DNA from: JAFGCN01 sp964547015
GTDB taxonomy: Archaea; Aenigmatarchaeota; Aenigmatarchaeia; QMZS01
NCBI GenBank assembly: GCA_964547015.1
Contig: CAZJKT010000001.1
Location: forward strand, 1-64,000
Length of the DNA stretch: 64,000 nucleotides
Reading direction: 5' to 3'
Part shown: one piece after another, positions 15,852 through 25,192 of the stretch
How positions within the stretch are numbered: the stretch's first letter is position 1
Layout of the letters: each line of letters opens with the position of its first letter
The notes under the pieces: generated by a model
Seen by the model: only the letters and a program-made list of their open reading frames with translations
Database searches by the model: none
Told to the model about the DNA's origin: nothing
Position numbers and translations under genes: made by a program

Positions 15852-17324
15852 TCACAACAGGGAAAGCTCTCCTACCCGTGAAGTTATAATCCGTGTCATT
15901 GTATCCTGCTTTTGCGCCCTTTTGAGTTTGCTGGCCAATACAACATCCCCTAGCGCCCCTTCTACCCATGCCGCAAAATCGTTCTTTTCAGGGTTTACAT
16001 GGTTGTAAAAGGTTTCGTCATCAATACTTCGTATGGCTTTTGCAAGGTCCTCCATCCTCCTGAATACTTTGCCGTCTTTGCAGTAAAATTCCTGTCCCTG
16101 AGGAACTTCATTAAGTAAATGCTTACTCATAAAATTAGTCTTTTCTTTCTTTATATAGTTTAGCCTATGCTTTAGGTCGCTTACTGCGTTCATAAAGGTG
16201 ATAAATGCGTCATAGGGGTTTTCGTAAGGGCTGAAGTACTTGTGGACGTCCCCGTCAGAAAACCATTTTGTGCACATATAGTAGAAGTGGTCTGAGGTCT
16301 GCAGATTCCTCCATATATCTATCATCTCGGGAGTGCCGTACTTTTTAATGTCGTCTTCCATAAGGTATAGTTCCCTGAATGCGGCGCCCTGCATCTTGTT
16401 TCCAAGCCAGGCTGAAATATCCCTTTCGGTATCTGCCCATGAGACGATGTGGGGGAAGTCAATCTCATCCCTTGCCGGGTAGCGGGCTATTGCTTCGGTA
16501 GGGAGGACAAAATCATCCCCTCTTGCAAGGATTTCATGGGGGAAGCGCTCTAGGAATTTAAATATTCCGGTGTCTTCCCACTGATGCTCTCCAAAAGTCT
16601 CGTAATCCATGAAAAGGTTGATTACCTGCCCGTTTCCGTTATACCGGTTCACCCAGCCCGCGAATTTCTCCGAAGTCAAAGGCCAGCCCTTCCAGCCGCG
16701 GTTTGAAAACCTGAATGCAACATCATCAGAAAGCCGGTAGTTTTTGAGAAGAAGCTTGATTTGGCTTGCCTTGCCCCTGTAGACAAAGCAAGGCGACCTC
16801 CACCCAAGAACTTTATCCCATCCTTCGGCAAGGACGGCCTTGTAGCCCATTGCCTGCGCAAGCCCGGCGACTTCATTCTGGTAGACAAGCTCAGTGTTTC
16901 GAAATATCTTGGGCTTGGCGTTAAATGTGTCTTTTAGGGCCTTTTCCTGCATTTTAATCTGTTCGCGAAATTCCTCTCGGGACTGCACATAAGCCAGCGA
17001 GTGGTAGAATGTTTCGCCCACAATATCGCAGGCTCCGCTTTCAATAATTTTTTGGAAGCTTTCAAGGGTTTTTGGGAATTCCTTGAGCTGCTCAAGAATT
17101 GTGCCTGTTATTGAGAAGCTTACCTTAAATTTGCCATCGGTCTTATGGATTAAGTCAAGGAGGATTTTGTTTGTGGGCTCATAACTCTTTTTTATCACTT
17201 TTTGCATAATCTCCCGGTTTTTTTTGTCGTCAAAATAGTGGGGCTCTTTTCCTATATCAAAAACGCGGTAATGCCTCAGCCGCTTTGGCTGGTGGACATG
17301 CAGGTACATGCAAACAGACACCAT
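15852..17324 (-). CDS. Glycoside hydrolase family 57 (alpha-amylase-like)
   Basis: A 490-residue GH57 protein. Conserved region 1 is LHVHQPKRLR, region 2 has GETFYHS, region 3 has FRNTELVYQNE with the nucleophile Glu, and region 4 has FMDYETFGEHQWEDTG with the acid/base Asp. There is no signal peptide, so it acts on intracellular alpha-glucan, hydrolysing or remodelling it. It is 2 nt from the GT4 glycosyltransferase gene on the same strand. Together with the glycosidase at 21094 this forms a glucan metabolism locus. Confidence 0.9.
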   Translation of the reverse strand: MVSVCMYLHVHQPKRLRHYRVFDIGKEPHYFDDKKNREIMQKVIKKSYEPTNKILLDLIHKTDGKFKVSFSITGTILEQLKEFPKTLESFQKIIESGACDIVGETFYHSLAYVQSREEFREQIKMQEKALKDTFNAKPKIFRNTELVYQNEVAGLAQAMGYKAVLAEGWDKVLGWRSPCFVYRGKASQIKLLLKNYRLSDDVAFRFSNRGWKGWPLTSEKFAGWVNRYNGNGQVINLFMDYETFGEHQWEDTGIFKFLERFPHEILARGDDFVLPTEAIARYPARDEIDFPHIVSWADTERDISAWLGNKMQGAAFRELYLMEDDIKKYGTPEMIDIWRNLQTSDHFYYMCTKWFSDGDVHKYFSPYENPYDAFITFMNAVSDLKHRLNYIKKEKTNFMSKHLLNEVPQGQEFYCKDGKVFRRMEDLAKAIRSIDDETFYNHVNPEKNDFAAWVEGALGDVVLASKLKRAQKQDTMTRIITSRVGELSLL

Positions 17325-17326
17325 AA

Positions 17327-18565
17327 TTATCCGGTTAATTTGTTGTATATATTAAGCGTTTCTTTTGCCCTGTTTTTCCAGGAAATATTTTCAAGAACCC
17401 TATAGGCGTTTTCTGATATCTCCTGGGCGGCCTGGGGGTATTTTAAGAGGGAAATAATTTTGTTTGCCATCTCTTCTGTGTCCCAGAAGTCAACAGGGAG
17501 GCAGTGGTGGAGAATCTCTTTTGCGCCGGAATTTTTGGATATTATCACCGGAGTGCCGTGGCTTGCCGCCTCAAGCGCGGTTATGCCGAATGGCTCGGAT
17601 ATTGATGGCATGACATAGAGGTCTGCTGTCCGGTACATTTCCTCAACTTCCTCATCTGTAAGCTTTCCTGTAAAAAGGATGTTGTCGCCAAGGCCCATTG
17701 AGCACGCAAGGCTTATGAGCTCAGGCATCATCTCCCCGCCGCCTGCAACGATAAAGACAGCATTCTTTTCAAATTCAAGCACCCTTTTGGCGGCTTTTAT
17801 AAAATAGTCGGGGCCTTTGTGAAGGCTGAGCCTTCCAAAGTAGAGGATGATTTTTTTGCTTTTGAGGATTTTGTCCGGTCGCCTCCCGTTGAAGTTTATG
17901 GCATTGTGGACCACTTCCACCTTTTGGGGGTCTATTCCGTAATGCTTAACAATTATTCCTTTTGTGTACTCTGAAACCGCTATTATGCAGTCTGCTTTGT
18001 GGAATGCTTCATATTCAACATCATAGGCGCGCTGGTTTTTTCCGCCGCAGCTTCGGTCAATCTCAGTGGTGTGGACATGGAGAACAAGGGGCTTTCCTGA
18101 AACTTCTTTTGCGGCAATACCCGCCATAAATGTCAGCCAGTCATGGCAGTGAATAATGTCAAACTTTTCTGTCTTTGCGATAGGGATGCATTTTAGGGCA
18201 AAAAGCTCAAGCTCCCGAAACAGGTCCCCCCCATACACCCCGCCTCCTTTTTTTGCAACACCAAGCGTATTTATAAGGATTATGCCCCCATCGAGACCAT
18301 ACCGGACAATATCCTGGGAGAGCCTTTTCTGGAGGGTCTCAAGGTAGCTCTTTTCGGTCATATAGGGCATAAGGATAGCTTCTACGCCGGTTACGCTAAC
18401 TTCAGCGGAAATTATTTTCATTTTGGGGCTTTTTGCGCATACGGGAAGCACTAAAGAAATTTCGGTATTCAAGTCAGAGAGGGCATTTGTCAGGTGGTAG
18501 GTGACATTTCCAAGCCCGCCGACACTATGGGGGGGAAACTCCCATCCAAACATAAGAACCCGCAT
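17327..18565 (-). CDS. GT4-family glycosyltransferase (glucan synthase-like)
   Basis: About 412 residues with a GT-B fold. The N-terminal FGWEFPPHSVGGLGNVTYHL is the glycogen-synthase-like donor/acceptor loop. IIHCHDWLTFMAG follows, and the C-terminal donor-binding site is SISEPFGITALEAASHGTP (E-x7-E motif). Likely role: glycogen or alpha-glucan synthesis with the adjacent GH57. The ATG at 18565 (ATTATGCGG) is preferred over upstream in-frame codons because homology starts there and a TATA sequence (TTATATA, about 18586-18592) lies 25 nt upstream. Confidence 0.88.
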   Translation of the reverse strand: MRVLMFGWEFPPHSVGGLGNVTYHLTNALSDLNTEISLVLPVCAKSPKMKIISAEVSVTGVEAILMPYMTEKSYLETLQKRLSQDIVRYGLDGGIILINTLGVAKKGGGVYGGDLFRELELFALKCIPIAKTEKFDIIHCHDWLTFMAGIAAKEVSGKPLVLHVHTTEIDRSCGGKNQRAYDVEYEAFHKADCIIAVSEYTKGIIVKHYGIDPQKVEVVHNAINFNGRRPDKILKSKKIILYFGRLSLHKGPDYFIKAAKRVLEFEKNAVFIVAGGGEMMPELISLACSMGLGDNILFTGKLTDEEVEEMYRTADLYVMPSISEPFGITALEAASHGTPVIISKNSGAKEILHHCLPVDFWDTEEMANKIISLLKYPQAAQEISENAYRVLENISWKNRAKETLNIYNKLTG

Positions 18566-18825
18566 AATTCTTATAGTAATACAGCTTATATACAATAGAA
18601 TAACTATAATCTGCACTCTAAATACAACTAATTTTAAGTAATGACTTATATATCAACAGAATCGCTTAAAAGGCCCCCAGACTCCCAACCAGAGAGTGTC
18701 TTTTCCAAAAGTTTTTTTTGCCCTTTTTCCCGGATTTCATGATTTGAAAAATGGCTTTCAGCGCGAAAATAATGCCCATAAACGGGAGGATTTAGAGGCA
18801 TAAGTTTATTTATCTGATTGAAATT

Positions 18826-19770
18826 ATGAGGCATATTTTATGTCTGGCCGCTCTGACGGTTATATTGGCTTCGCCTGCCATGGCATTCTCAATAGGAACG
18901 GCGCCCGGAGTCCAGTATGTCGGAGACTTTAAGGCAGGAGAGAGCGCATATGTTAAGTTCTACCTTATGACTAACGCAAACAGCGATGTGCTTGTCCAGA
19001 TGAGCTATACTAAGCCCCATATTGAGGCTTATTATCCGGGGGGATTTCGTTTTGTGTCCGCAGAGCAAACTTCCCAGGAGGATATTTCGGGGTGGATTAA
19101 GTTTCAGCAAAATCCGGTCCTTGTATCTCCAAGAAAAAGCTTTCTTGTGACTTTTGAGAACGGGGAAACGATCAGGGCAAATGCCGAGGCGGTTTACAAG
19201 CTGACAATTCCTTCAAATGCCGAGCCCGGATACCATATAGGGTCAATATCTCTCTCGCCGAAAGTCGCTTCAGGAGGAGCCGGGGCGGGTGTTTCCACAA
19301 TCGGCGTGACGAGGTACCTTTTTGTGTTTAAGGTTCGCGGGGTTGCAGAGAGGAAAGGCGAAGTTGTAAATATCTATGCCGACAGGATCGACAAAAAGAA
19401 GGCAAGAATTGATGTTATTTACAAAAATACCGGCCAGAACACAGTTTCGGTATGGGTGGACCGGCTCAATATCTACGATGAGTACGGGGGGCTGAATGCA
19501 AGCCTTAATTCCGGGATGGTGTATGTGGCTCCCGGGGAGATGAAAATAATCCCCGTTTACTGGACAGCGGATTCTGTTCCCAGCGGACAGTTCAGGGCTG
19601 AGGCAAAGGTAAATTATATTACCGGATATGCCGCCAAATCCGTGTCAATAGATATTCCTCTTGTCCCATCAAAGGCAATATCTGCAGAGATTCCTAAAGA
19701 CAGGTTTCCTTGGTGGCTGATTGTCCTTGCCGCGCTTTTAATTATCTTAATAATATATTGGATATATTAA
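18826..19770 (+). CDS. Secreted, membrane-anchored beta-sandwich protein
   Basis: A 314-residue protein with a Sec signal peptide (LAALTVILASPAMAFS), an extracellular part with two Ig-like or beta-sandwich segments (for example VRGVAERKGEVVNIYADRID), and a C-terminal transmembrane anchor (WWLIVLAALLIILIIYWIY). The layout resembles bacterial WxL-interacting or DUF916-type surface proteins, but I cannot assign a family. It is followed after 1 nt by a small membrane protein, suggesting a surface operon. The start context is AAATTATG, with a TTTATTTAT box about 22 nt upstream. Confidence 0.72.
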   Translation: MRHILCLAALTVILASPAMAFSIGTAPGVQYVGDFKAGESAYVKFYLMTNANSDVLVQMSYTKPHIEAYYPGGFRFVSAEQTSQEDISGWIKFQQNPVLVSPRKSFLVTFENGETIRANAEAVYKLTIPSNAEPGYHIGSISLSPKVASGGAGAGVSTIGVTRYLFVFKVRGVAERKGEVVNIYADRIDKKKARIDVIYKNTGQNTVSVWVDRLNIYDEYGGLNASLNSGMVYVAPGEMKIIPVYWTADSVPSGQFRAEAKVNYITGYAAKSVSIDIPLVPSKAISAEIPKDRFPWWLIVLAALLIILIIYWIY

Positions 19771-19771
19771 T

Positions 19772-20044
19772 ATGGGTCGCCTTATATTAAAAATCCTGAT
19801 TTTGGCAATGCTTGCGCTTGCAATAATAGGGGCTGTCCATTATGGCTCGCAAAGCGAAATCTCTGTCGCGTCTTATGATATGAAGGCAAATGTTACTGAA
19901 TTGAGGATTAATGACAGCAAAATCCTTGTGGGGGTCTCAAATGACGATTATGAGCTGAATTTTGGGGTATTGTCGGTAAATATGAGTGTTGAGAAGTTTA
20001 TTGATTTTAAGAACAATGAGCCTAAGGAAGTTGTATTGCCTTAA
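19772..20044 (+). CDS. Small membrane-anchored extracellular protein
   Basis: A 90-residue protein. One N-terminal transmembrane or signal segment (LILAMLALAIIGAVHYGS) is followed by a beta-rich domain of about 65 residues with several N-x-S/T sites. It probably works with the preceding surface protein, from which it is separated by 1 nt. Its last 23 bases overlap the convergent gene at 20022-20291. Family unknown. Confidence 0.65.
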   Translation: MGRLILKILILAMLALAIIGAVHYGSQSEISVASYDMKANVTELRINDSKILVGVSNDDYELNFGVLSVNMSVEKFIDFKNNEPKEVVLP

Positions 20045-20291
20045 TTGCGCCTTCGCTTCCCGGGTCCACAGACTGGGCTCCGGTCCATGAAAGGGAATCG
20101 GGGTCCACCACTACGATTGTTTTTGAGCCGACGGTTATGGAAATGTCAATGCTGTCGGAAACATTCTCTGCCGCGAAAGCCGGAATTGAAAAGATGATTG
20201 AGCAAAAGGCAAACGCAAGCAGAAGGCCGGCTTTTTTAGTGCCACTTATATTGCTGCTGTCTTTAGATAGTTTGTACATTTCTGCACGCAT
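20022..20291 (-). CDS. Short secreted protein, possibly a truncated surface protein
   Basis: An 89-residue protein with a signal peptide (AGLLLAFAFCSIIFSIPAFA) followed by about 45 residues (DSIDISITVGSKTIVVVDPD, then a VDPGSEGAIKAI segment). The ending resembles the opening strand of an Ig-like domain that is then cut short, so this may be the 5' remnant of a longer surface protein gene. It has its own TATA (TATATATATA, 20308-20317) about 22 nt before the TTAATTATG start and may still be expressed. Confidence 0.55.
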   Translation of the reverse strand: MRAEMYKLSKDSSNISGTKKAGLLLAFAFCSIIFSIPAFAAENVSDSIDISITVGSKTIVVVDPDSLSWTGAQSVDPGSEGAIKAIQLP

Positions 20292-20367
20292 AATTAATAG
20301 ATGACTCTATATATATAGGTTTTACTAATGAAATATCAATAAATATATTGAAATACTGTATTCCATT

Positions 20368-20967
20368 ATGCTGCCGCCCAATGAAATTGATGTTCTTGTG
20401 AGCCTTTTTCCGGAGAGGCGGCCCTGCACACTAAAGGAATTGCAGGACCGATGCGGCTACTCTTATGAGAGGGTGCACTCTGCGGTAAAGTCGCTTGAAA
20501 AAAAAGGGATAATTAAGGCGGGAAGGTATGGCAATGTGATTGTTGCCTGCCCGAACTATTCCTCCGACTATTCTTTTTTAGGTTTTGTGTACCACATGGT
20601 CCGAAAAAAAGACTTGCTATTAAGGGCGCAGAGGCTTGCCAATAAAGGAAAGCCTGTTTTGTCGGCTGAGGGCGCAGAAAAATCTGCGGATGTTGTTGGG
20701 GCAATTTCAGAAATTGAGGGGCTCAATGCGGAAACTTTAGCAATACTTGAAATATCAAGGGAAGCTAAGCCTAAAATAAGCCTCATCTTTACAAAAGACC
20801 GAAATGCAATCGACAATATTTTAAAGATTGAATATCGGCGCAACTTGAGGATTGACGCGACAATGGAGACCGAAGAGACCTTAAGAAAAAAAAAGGAAGA
20901 CCCCAGATATCTGAATTGCGTTGTCTTCAAAGGCTTTGAGCATTTTTACAATTATTATTATCGCTGA
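20368..20967 (+). CDS. Winged-HTH protein with nucleotidyltransferase-like C-terminus
   Basis: A 199-residue protein. A winged HTH covers residues about 15-55 (CTLKELQDRCGYSYERVHSA, then KSLEKKGII). The C-terminal half has an alpha/beta pattern (ISLIFTKDRNAIDNILKIEY) like archaeal regulators that follow an HTH with a degenerate nucleotidyltransferase-type domain. No GS-D-D catalytic motif is visible. It is likely a DNA-binding regulator. The TCCATTATG start has TATA-like AAATATATTG about 25 nt upstream. Confidence 0.7.
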   Translation: MLPPNEIDVLVSLFPERRPCTLKELQDRCGYSYERVHSAVKSLEKKGIIKAGRYGNVIVACPNYSSDYSFLGFVYHMVRKKDLLLRAQRLANKGKPVLSAEGAEKSADVVGAISEIEGLNAETLAILEISREAKPKISLIFTKDRNAIDNILKIEYRRNLRIDATMETEETLRKKKEDPRYLNCVVFKGFEHFYNYYYR

Positions 20968-21093
20968 TTTTATGCAGAGGGGTTTTTGGCTTTGGCTCTT
21001 TTGTTTTTTTGGCAGAAATAAAGGGGCTTATTTTCTTTCAGGGATTACATATAAAAAACTATTAATCCCCTGCATAGTTATTATGAACTGACT

Positions 21094-22281
21094 ATGCCCG
21101 AACAATTTATACAGAAGGCGGCGGAGCTTTTGCTCAAAAATGATATTGGAATCGGAATAAAGGCCGGATATTACTATCCCGACCTTTGGAGCAGGGATGC
21201 TTTGATTTCGTGCCTCGGCCTTTGCGCATCAGGGGACGAAAGGCTTATTGAAATAGCAAGAGCTTCTGTGGACACGCTTTCGGGCGCGCAAAAGTTTACC
21301 GGACAGATTCCAAACAAAGTTTCCCCCGACTTAAAAAAAGTTTGCTTTGGCGAGGGGGGGTGCGTGGACTCCTCTTTATGGTATCCGATTGCCGCCCTGG
21401 AGATTTATAATGCGACAAAGGACAAGGATTTCCTTGCAGCCCACTCAAAAAAGATTGACCGGGCAATGGTATGGGCAATCGGGCTTGACCAGAACAATGA
21501 TTGGCTTATTGAGACTAATGAGGGTAGCGGGTGGAGCGATGTGCTTGTGAGGTCAGGCAGGGTTTTGTATGACAATGCTGTTTTATACAAGGCGCTCAAA
21601 TCCGCGGACGAAGCCAGGAAAATTATAGGGAAGGAGGAGAGGTGGGGTTGGATTGCTGAGAATACTAAAGAAGCGATGAATCTTTTTTTCTGGCCCACAA
21701 AGGACAACCTTGAAAGGATTCGCTCTGAGCACTGCTTTTCAGGAGTGTCCATGGATATGGAAACAGTAATGCATAGCTATTGCAAAGACCCGGAATATTA
21801 TATTGCTGATTTGGGGTTTAGGAAGTACGACCCGCGTTTTGAAACTCTTGGAAACCTTTTGGCGGTTCTTTTCGGGGTTGCTGATAGAAGTAAGAGCCGA
21901 AGTATAATCTCATATATTGAGCGGGAAGGCGTGGCAAGGCCTTATCCAATCAAATCCCTCAACCCGGTCATTTCCAAGGGCGACCCCTTTTGGAGCTTTT
22001 ACTTTCGCTGGTCGGAGCTCCCTTTTTTGCAGGAGCCCGGAAATTACCATAATGGCGGAATTTGGCCTTTTATTGGGGGATTTTATGTTGCGGCGCTAAA
22101 AAAGTCAGGCCTGCCTTTCCAGAGGGTTTTTGATAAGCTTGCTGAGTCGTGCGCGCTTGGAGGATGGAGGTTTTCGGAGTGGCTGAATGCCAATGGAGAG
22201 CCTCAGGGCTCTGCCGAACAATCATGGAGCGCGGCGATGCTTCTCTATTCCAATTATTTCGGGCATAAATACAGATTATAA
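21094..22281 (+). CDS. (alpha/alpha)6-barrel glycosidase, GH100/debranching-like
   Basis: A 395-residue soluble protein with the motifs of six-hairpin glycosidases related to amylo-alpha-1,6-glucosidase and GH100: YYPDLWSRDALIS near the N-terminus, VDSSLWYPIAALEIY, a central WLIETNEGSGWSDVLV, and YHNGGIWPFIGGFYVAALKK near the end. The Asp in SRDA and the Glu near ETNEGSGWSD are candidate catalytic residues. It probably acts on glucan oligosaccharides in the cytoplasm, alongside the GH57/GT4 pair. Exact specificity (debranching or invertase) cannot be told. Confidence 0.75.
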   Translation: MPEQFIQKAAELLLKNDIGIGIKAGYYYPDLWSRDALISCLGLCASGDERLIEIARASVDTLSGAQKFTGQIPNKVSPDLKKVCFGEGGCVDSSLWYPIAALEIYNATKDKDFLAAHSKKIDRAMVWAIGLDQNNDWLIETNEGSGWSDVLVRSGRVLYDNAVLYKALKSADEARKIIGKEERWGWIAENTKEAMNLFFWPTKDNLERIRSEHCFSGVSMDMETVMHSYCKDPEYYIADLGFRKYDPRFETLGNLLAVLFGVADRSKSRSIISYIEREGVARPYPIKSLNPVISKGDPFWSFYFRWSELPFLQEPGNYHNGGIWPFIGGFYVAALKKSGLPFQRVFDKLAESCALGGWRFSEWLNANGEPQGSAEQSWSAAMLLYSNYFGHKYRL

Positions 22282-22327
22282 CAGTGTTATTAATATAGAA
22301 TAATGCAGTTAAATTATGAGAATATAA

Positions 22328-22624
22328 ATGAAATGCGAAAAATTTGTCAGGGAATACTTGCCTTCAGTAAGGGCGGCGCTCTCAAAAGAGCTCACTTCAA
22401 AAGGGATTACCCAACAGCAGGCCGCAGAAAGGCTTTACTTAACCCAGCCCGCAATCGCATTTTACAAGAGGCAGAGTAGAGGAAAGAAAATTGCGGATAT
22501 TGCAGGCAACAGGGAGGCAAAAGAGAAAATATCCGTTCTTGCGGCAAGGCTTTTTGCAAAGCCGATTGAAAGGGAAGTATTGGAGAGGGAATACTGCGAG
22601 TTCTGCAGGATATTGATTCAGTAA
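22328..22624 (+). CDS. Small HTH regulator with C-terminal Cys pair
   Basis: A 98-residue protein. The HTH (ITQQQAAERLYLTQPAIAFY) sits at residues about 28-50. The C-terminus (EREYCEFCRIL) has a CxxC pair that may bind metal or sense redox state. This matches a small archaeal family of predicted regulators. The stop codon lies in the first copy of a 27-bp tandem repeat. It lies upstream of the pilus assembly gene, separated by about 107 nt that include the repeat. Confidence 0.75.
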   Translation: MKCEKFVREYLPSVRAALSKELTSKGITQQQAAERLYLTQPAIAFYKRQSRGKKIADIAGNREAKEKISVLAARLFAKPIEREVLEREYCEFCRILIQ

Positions 22625-22665
22625 GCCTCCTTTAGTAGATTGATTCAGTAAGCTTCCCTTAGTAG
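22612..22665. repeat. Two 27-bp tandem repeats over a stop codon
   Basis: Copies at 22612-22638 and 22639-22665 begin ATTGATTCAGTAAGC and differ at two positions (25/27 identical). A third partial copy (ATTGATTTGG) follows. The TAA stop of the HTH gene (22622-22624) lies in copy 1. It is the same arrangement as the repeats at 4932 and 46131. Confidence 0.85.
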
Positions 22666-22731
22666 ATTGATTTGGCAATCCACTTTCAGACTAACAGCAG
22701 TCAAGTATTACAATAGTAATTGAATATAATT

Positions 22732-24837
22732 ATGGGCTCTAAGGCTTCAAAGGTCTTGTCTTCTTTTGATAAGGATAAAGGCGGTTTTGAAGTGCCCGAA
22801 CCTGGCGATTCGGATAAGGTTGACATGAAGTCTTTGGAGTATGATATTTATATGGAGGAGGAAGGGTTGAATACCCTTCCTAAAACCCTTTATGAGAAGG
22901 CGTCAAATATTGCCTCAAAGCTTATCCCCCTTGAACCTGACAAAAAGACAAGGGACAAGATGGAGGAAGCCATTAAGTTTGCCCACCTGAATGTTACACC
23001 AAGAGGCGTCCTCTCATTTACAATACTTGTCGGATTTCTAATGGCTTTTGGGACAGCCTTTCTTCTGATATCGGGCGCAATAAGCCTTTCAATGTCCCTT
23101 GTGTTTTTTTGCCTTACAGGCGGGCTGAGCTACTATTTTTATACCTACCCCTACAGGCTAAAGAAGATATACGAGCTGAGGGTCGGCTCTGAAATTGTGA
23201 TGATGATTCTCCACATGGTAATTTATATGAGAAATTACCCCAACCTTGAAGGTGCGGTAAGGTTTGCAACATCAAACCTGCACGGCCCTCTTGCCCTTGA
23301 CTTAAAGAAGCTGACCTGGGATGTCCACATGGGAGTATACAGCTCAATGGAGCAGGGGCTTTTGGTCCTTTCCCAGTCATGGAAAGGCACCTTTCGGGCA
23401 TTTTCCGACTCAATAAATGCGATAATTTATTCGCTCTACACATCAGGGAAAAGGAGAACCGAGCTTCTTGATGAGTCTGTAGATATAATACTCGATTCCT
23501 TGAGTGAAAGGTCTAATACTTATGTTACTAAGCTCAAAAGCCCCATTTCTCTTGTAAATGCCTTGGGCATTCTCTTGCCGATTATGGTCCTTACAATGAT
23601 GCCTATTGTTACGCTGTTTCTGGATGATATACCGCCGGCGATCATATTTGGAGGCTACAATATATTTCTTCCAATGCTTCTTTTGTTTGTCATAAAAAAT
23701 ATATTAGATCAGAGAGTGGTTACCCTTCCTGAGCCTGACTTATCGCTTAATCCCAGAATGCCTCCAAAAGACAAATTCATGGCCGCAGGAATTCCGATAT
23801 ACTGCTTCATTCCCGCCGCGCTTTTGCTTTTGCCATTTTTGGTGTTTGCAATGTCCAATTGGGCATTTATAAGCGCCGCAAGCGATGATGATGTGATGAA
23901 AATCCCCGCAAATATGCGCCAGGGCCTTGACACTTCTCAGACTATAAATAAGGGGCTATACCAGTCTTACTTTGTGGTATTCGGGCTGTTTATTTCTTTA
24001 GCCCTGTTTTTCTACCTGAGCGCTTTCCAGAAAATCAAGTTTCGGAAAGAAATACTTGAGATGGAAGATGAGTTTAGGGAGGTGCTATTTGGGCTTGGCC
24101 AGGAGGTTGACCGCGGGATACCTATTGAAGTAGGGCTAACCAAAATCGCCCCGACTCTAAGGGGGCAGTATGCCCTCAACCTTATCGAAAAAATTATGGA
24201 TAATATCAACTATAAAAGCATGACTTTTGAGAGCGCGATATTTGACCAAAAGGAGGGCGCTATAAGGTATTTTCCCTCAAGGACAATCCATTCTGTCATG
24301 AAGGCTGTGACTGACGCTTCAAAAAAAGGCACAAAGATTTCCGCAGAAATTATGATATCTATCTCGAAATATCTTTCAAACATCCACCGCACCCAGGAAA
24401 TTATAATGGACCGCTTCTCAGAGATTCTTGGTGGCATGAAGATGCAGGCTCAGATTCTGCTCCCCCTTATCTGCGCGGTTATGAGCGTCATAACTTATAT
24501 GATGATTCAGATGATGAACTCTTTAAGCCAAACCATGTCAAACCTTTCCGCATCCGGGGGAATGGGCGCATATCAAGGCCTTCTTGCGATGTTTCAGGAA
24601 GTGAGCATTTCCCCGGGCATGTTTCAGCTTGCGGTCGGAATATATGCAATAGAGACTATTATAATAATCACATGGTTTATGAACGGGATTGTGCACGGCG
24701 TGGATAAGGTAAACCTGCATGATAATGCATGGAGAAATCTGTTAGTCGGAGGAATACTCTACATTGTTATATCTGCGATAGCGCTTTCCATATTTATGCC
24801 GTTTTTGAGCATACTTCAATTTGGGGGAATGGTATAG
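22732..24837 (+). CDS. Type II secretion F-domain protein (TadC/FlaJ-like pilus platform)
   Basis: About 701 residues with two T2SF modules. The first membrane block is at about residues 90-140. A cytosolic helical domain has LRVGSEIVMMILHMVIYMRN, followed by a second pair of membrane segments near residues 280-330. The second module (about 450-700) has the matching EDEFREVLFGLGQEVDRGIP. C-terminal membrane helices follow. It is the inner-membrane platform for archaeal type IV pili or archaella. The ATPase partner (TadA/FlaI) is not adjacent. ATG 22732 (ATAATTATG) is preferred to a TTG four codons upstream. Confidence 0.85.
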   Translation: MGSKASKVLSSFDKDKGGFEVPEPGDSDKVDMKSLEYDIYMEEEGLNTLPKTLYEKASNIASKLIPLEPDKKTRDKMEEAIKFAHLNVTPRGVLSFTILVGFLMAFGTAFLLISGAISLSMSLVFFCLTGGLSYYFYTYPYRLKKIYELRVGSEIVMMILHMVIYMRNYPNLEGAVRFATSNLHGPLALDLKKLTWDVHMGVYSSMEQGLLVLSQSWKGTFRAFSDSINAIIYSLYTSGKRRTELLDESVDIILDSLSERSNTYVTKLKSPISLVNALGILLPIMVLTMMPIVTLFLDDIPPAIIFGGYNIFLPMLLLFVIKNILDQRVVTLPEPDLSLNPRMPPKDKFMAAGIPIYCFIPAALLLLPFLVFAMSNWAFISAASDDDVMKIPANMRQGLDTSQTINKGLYQSYFVVFGLFISLALFFYLSAFQKIKFRKEILEMEDEFREVLFGLGQEVDRGIPIEVGLTKIAPTLRGQYALNLIEKIMDNINYKSMTFESAIFDQKEGAIRYFPSRTIHSVMKAVTDASKKGTKISAEIMISISKYLSNIHRTQEIIMDRFSEILGGMKMQAQILLPLICAVMSVITYMMIQMMNSLSQTMSNLSASGGMGAYQGLLAMFQEVSISPGMFQLAVGIYAIETIIIITWFMNGIVHGVDKVNLHDNAWRNLLVGGILYIVISAIALSIFMPFLSILQFGGMV

Positions 24838-24901
24838 TGAGAGTTTAGGTTATAGAATATAAAGGGACATAAAACTCATTTATTGGGGATTTTTAAGGGT
24901 A

Positions 24902-25192
24902 TGGGGTTGCAGGGATTTTCAGGAACCTTGTTCTCCCCTTTGGAAAGAAAAAGCTTCATTTGAACCCCGATTTGTTGGTTTCTTCCTACAGCTCTTTTCA
25001 TCCGGCGTAAGCCGTCAATACTCCATTGTTATGTTTTGACCGGCAGAAAACTCAGAGGTTTCCATATATAGAAGTCGTTTAACCAACTTCATGTTGATAT
25101 GGAATCTGGTTTTCTTTGACGTAAAGGACTTTCTTTTTCAAAAGAAAGTCTTTTCTGGAGCCAACTGTGCTGCCAGGTTACACCACAACCCC
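24902..25192 (-). tRNA. tRNA-Trp(CCA) with two introns, one in the T loop
   Basis: On the minus strand the exons join to a 73-nt cloverleaf. The acceptor is GGGGTTG/CAACCCC with A73, the D stem GTGT/GCAC, the anticodon arm GTTGG-CTCCAGA-CCAAC with anticodon CCA, and the T arm CGGGG-TTCAAAT-CCCTG. A 175-nt intron sits at 37/38 (about 24980-25154). It starts AAAAGACTTTCTTTTG and contains several hairpins and a CTGA that may be a D box of a guide RNA. Archaeal tRNA-Trp introns often carry box C/D guides, but here only weak C-box candidates (GGATGAA, ACATGAA) are seen. A 43-nt intron lies in the T loop between about 58 and 59 (24917-24959). Ends may shift by 1-2 nt. Confidence 0.85.

Noticed and set aside
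18566..18825. Possible tRNA or RNA gene, because of a CAAATC string on the minus strand
   Set aside because: No acceptor or T stem could be formed around it.
18646..18834. 62-residue minus-strand frame upstream of the surface protein gene
   Set aside because: The sequence has no TATA/TTATG signature and overlaps the divergent promoter region; no homologous feature is visible.
22732..24837. Complete archaellum or pilus operon
   Set aside because: Only the platform protein is here; no ATPase, prepilin peptidase or adjoining pilin is seen.
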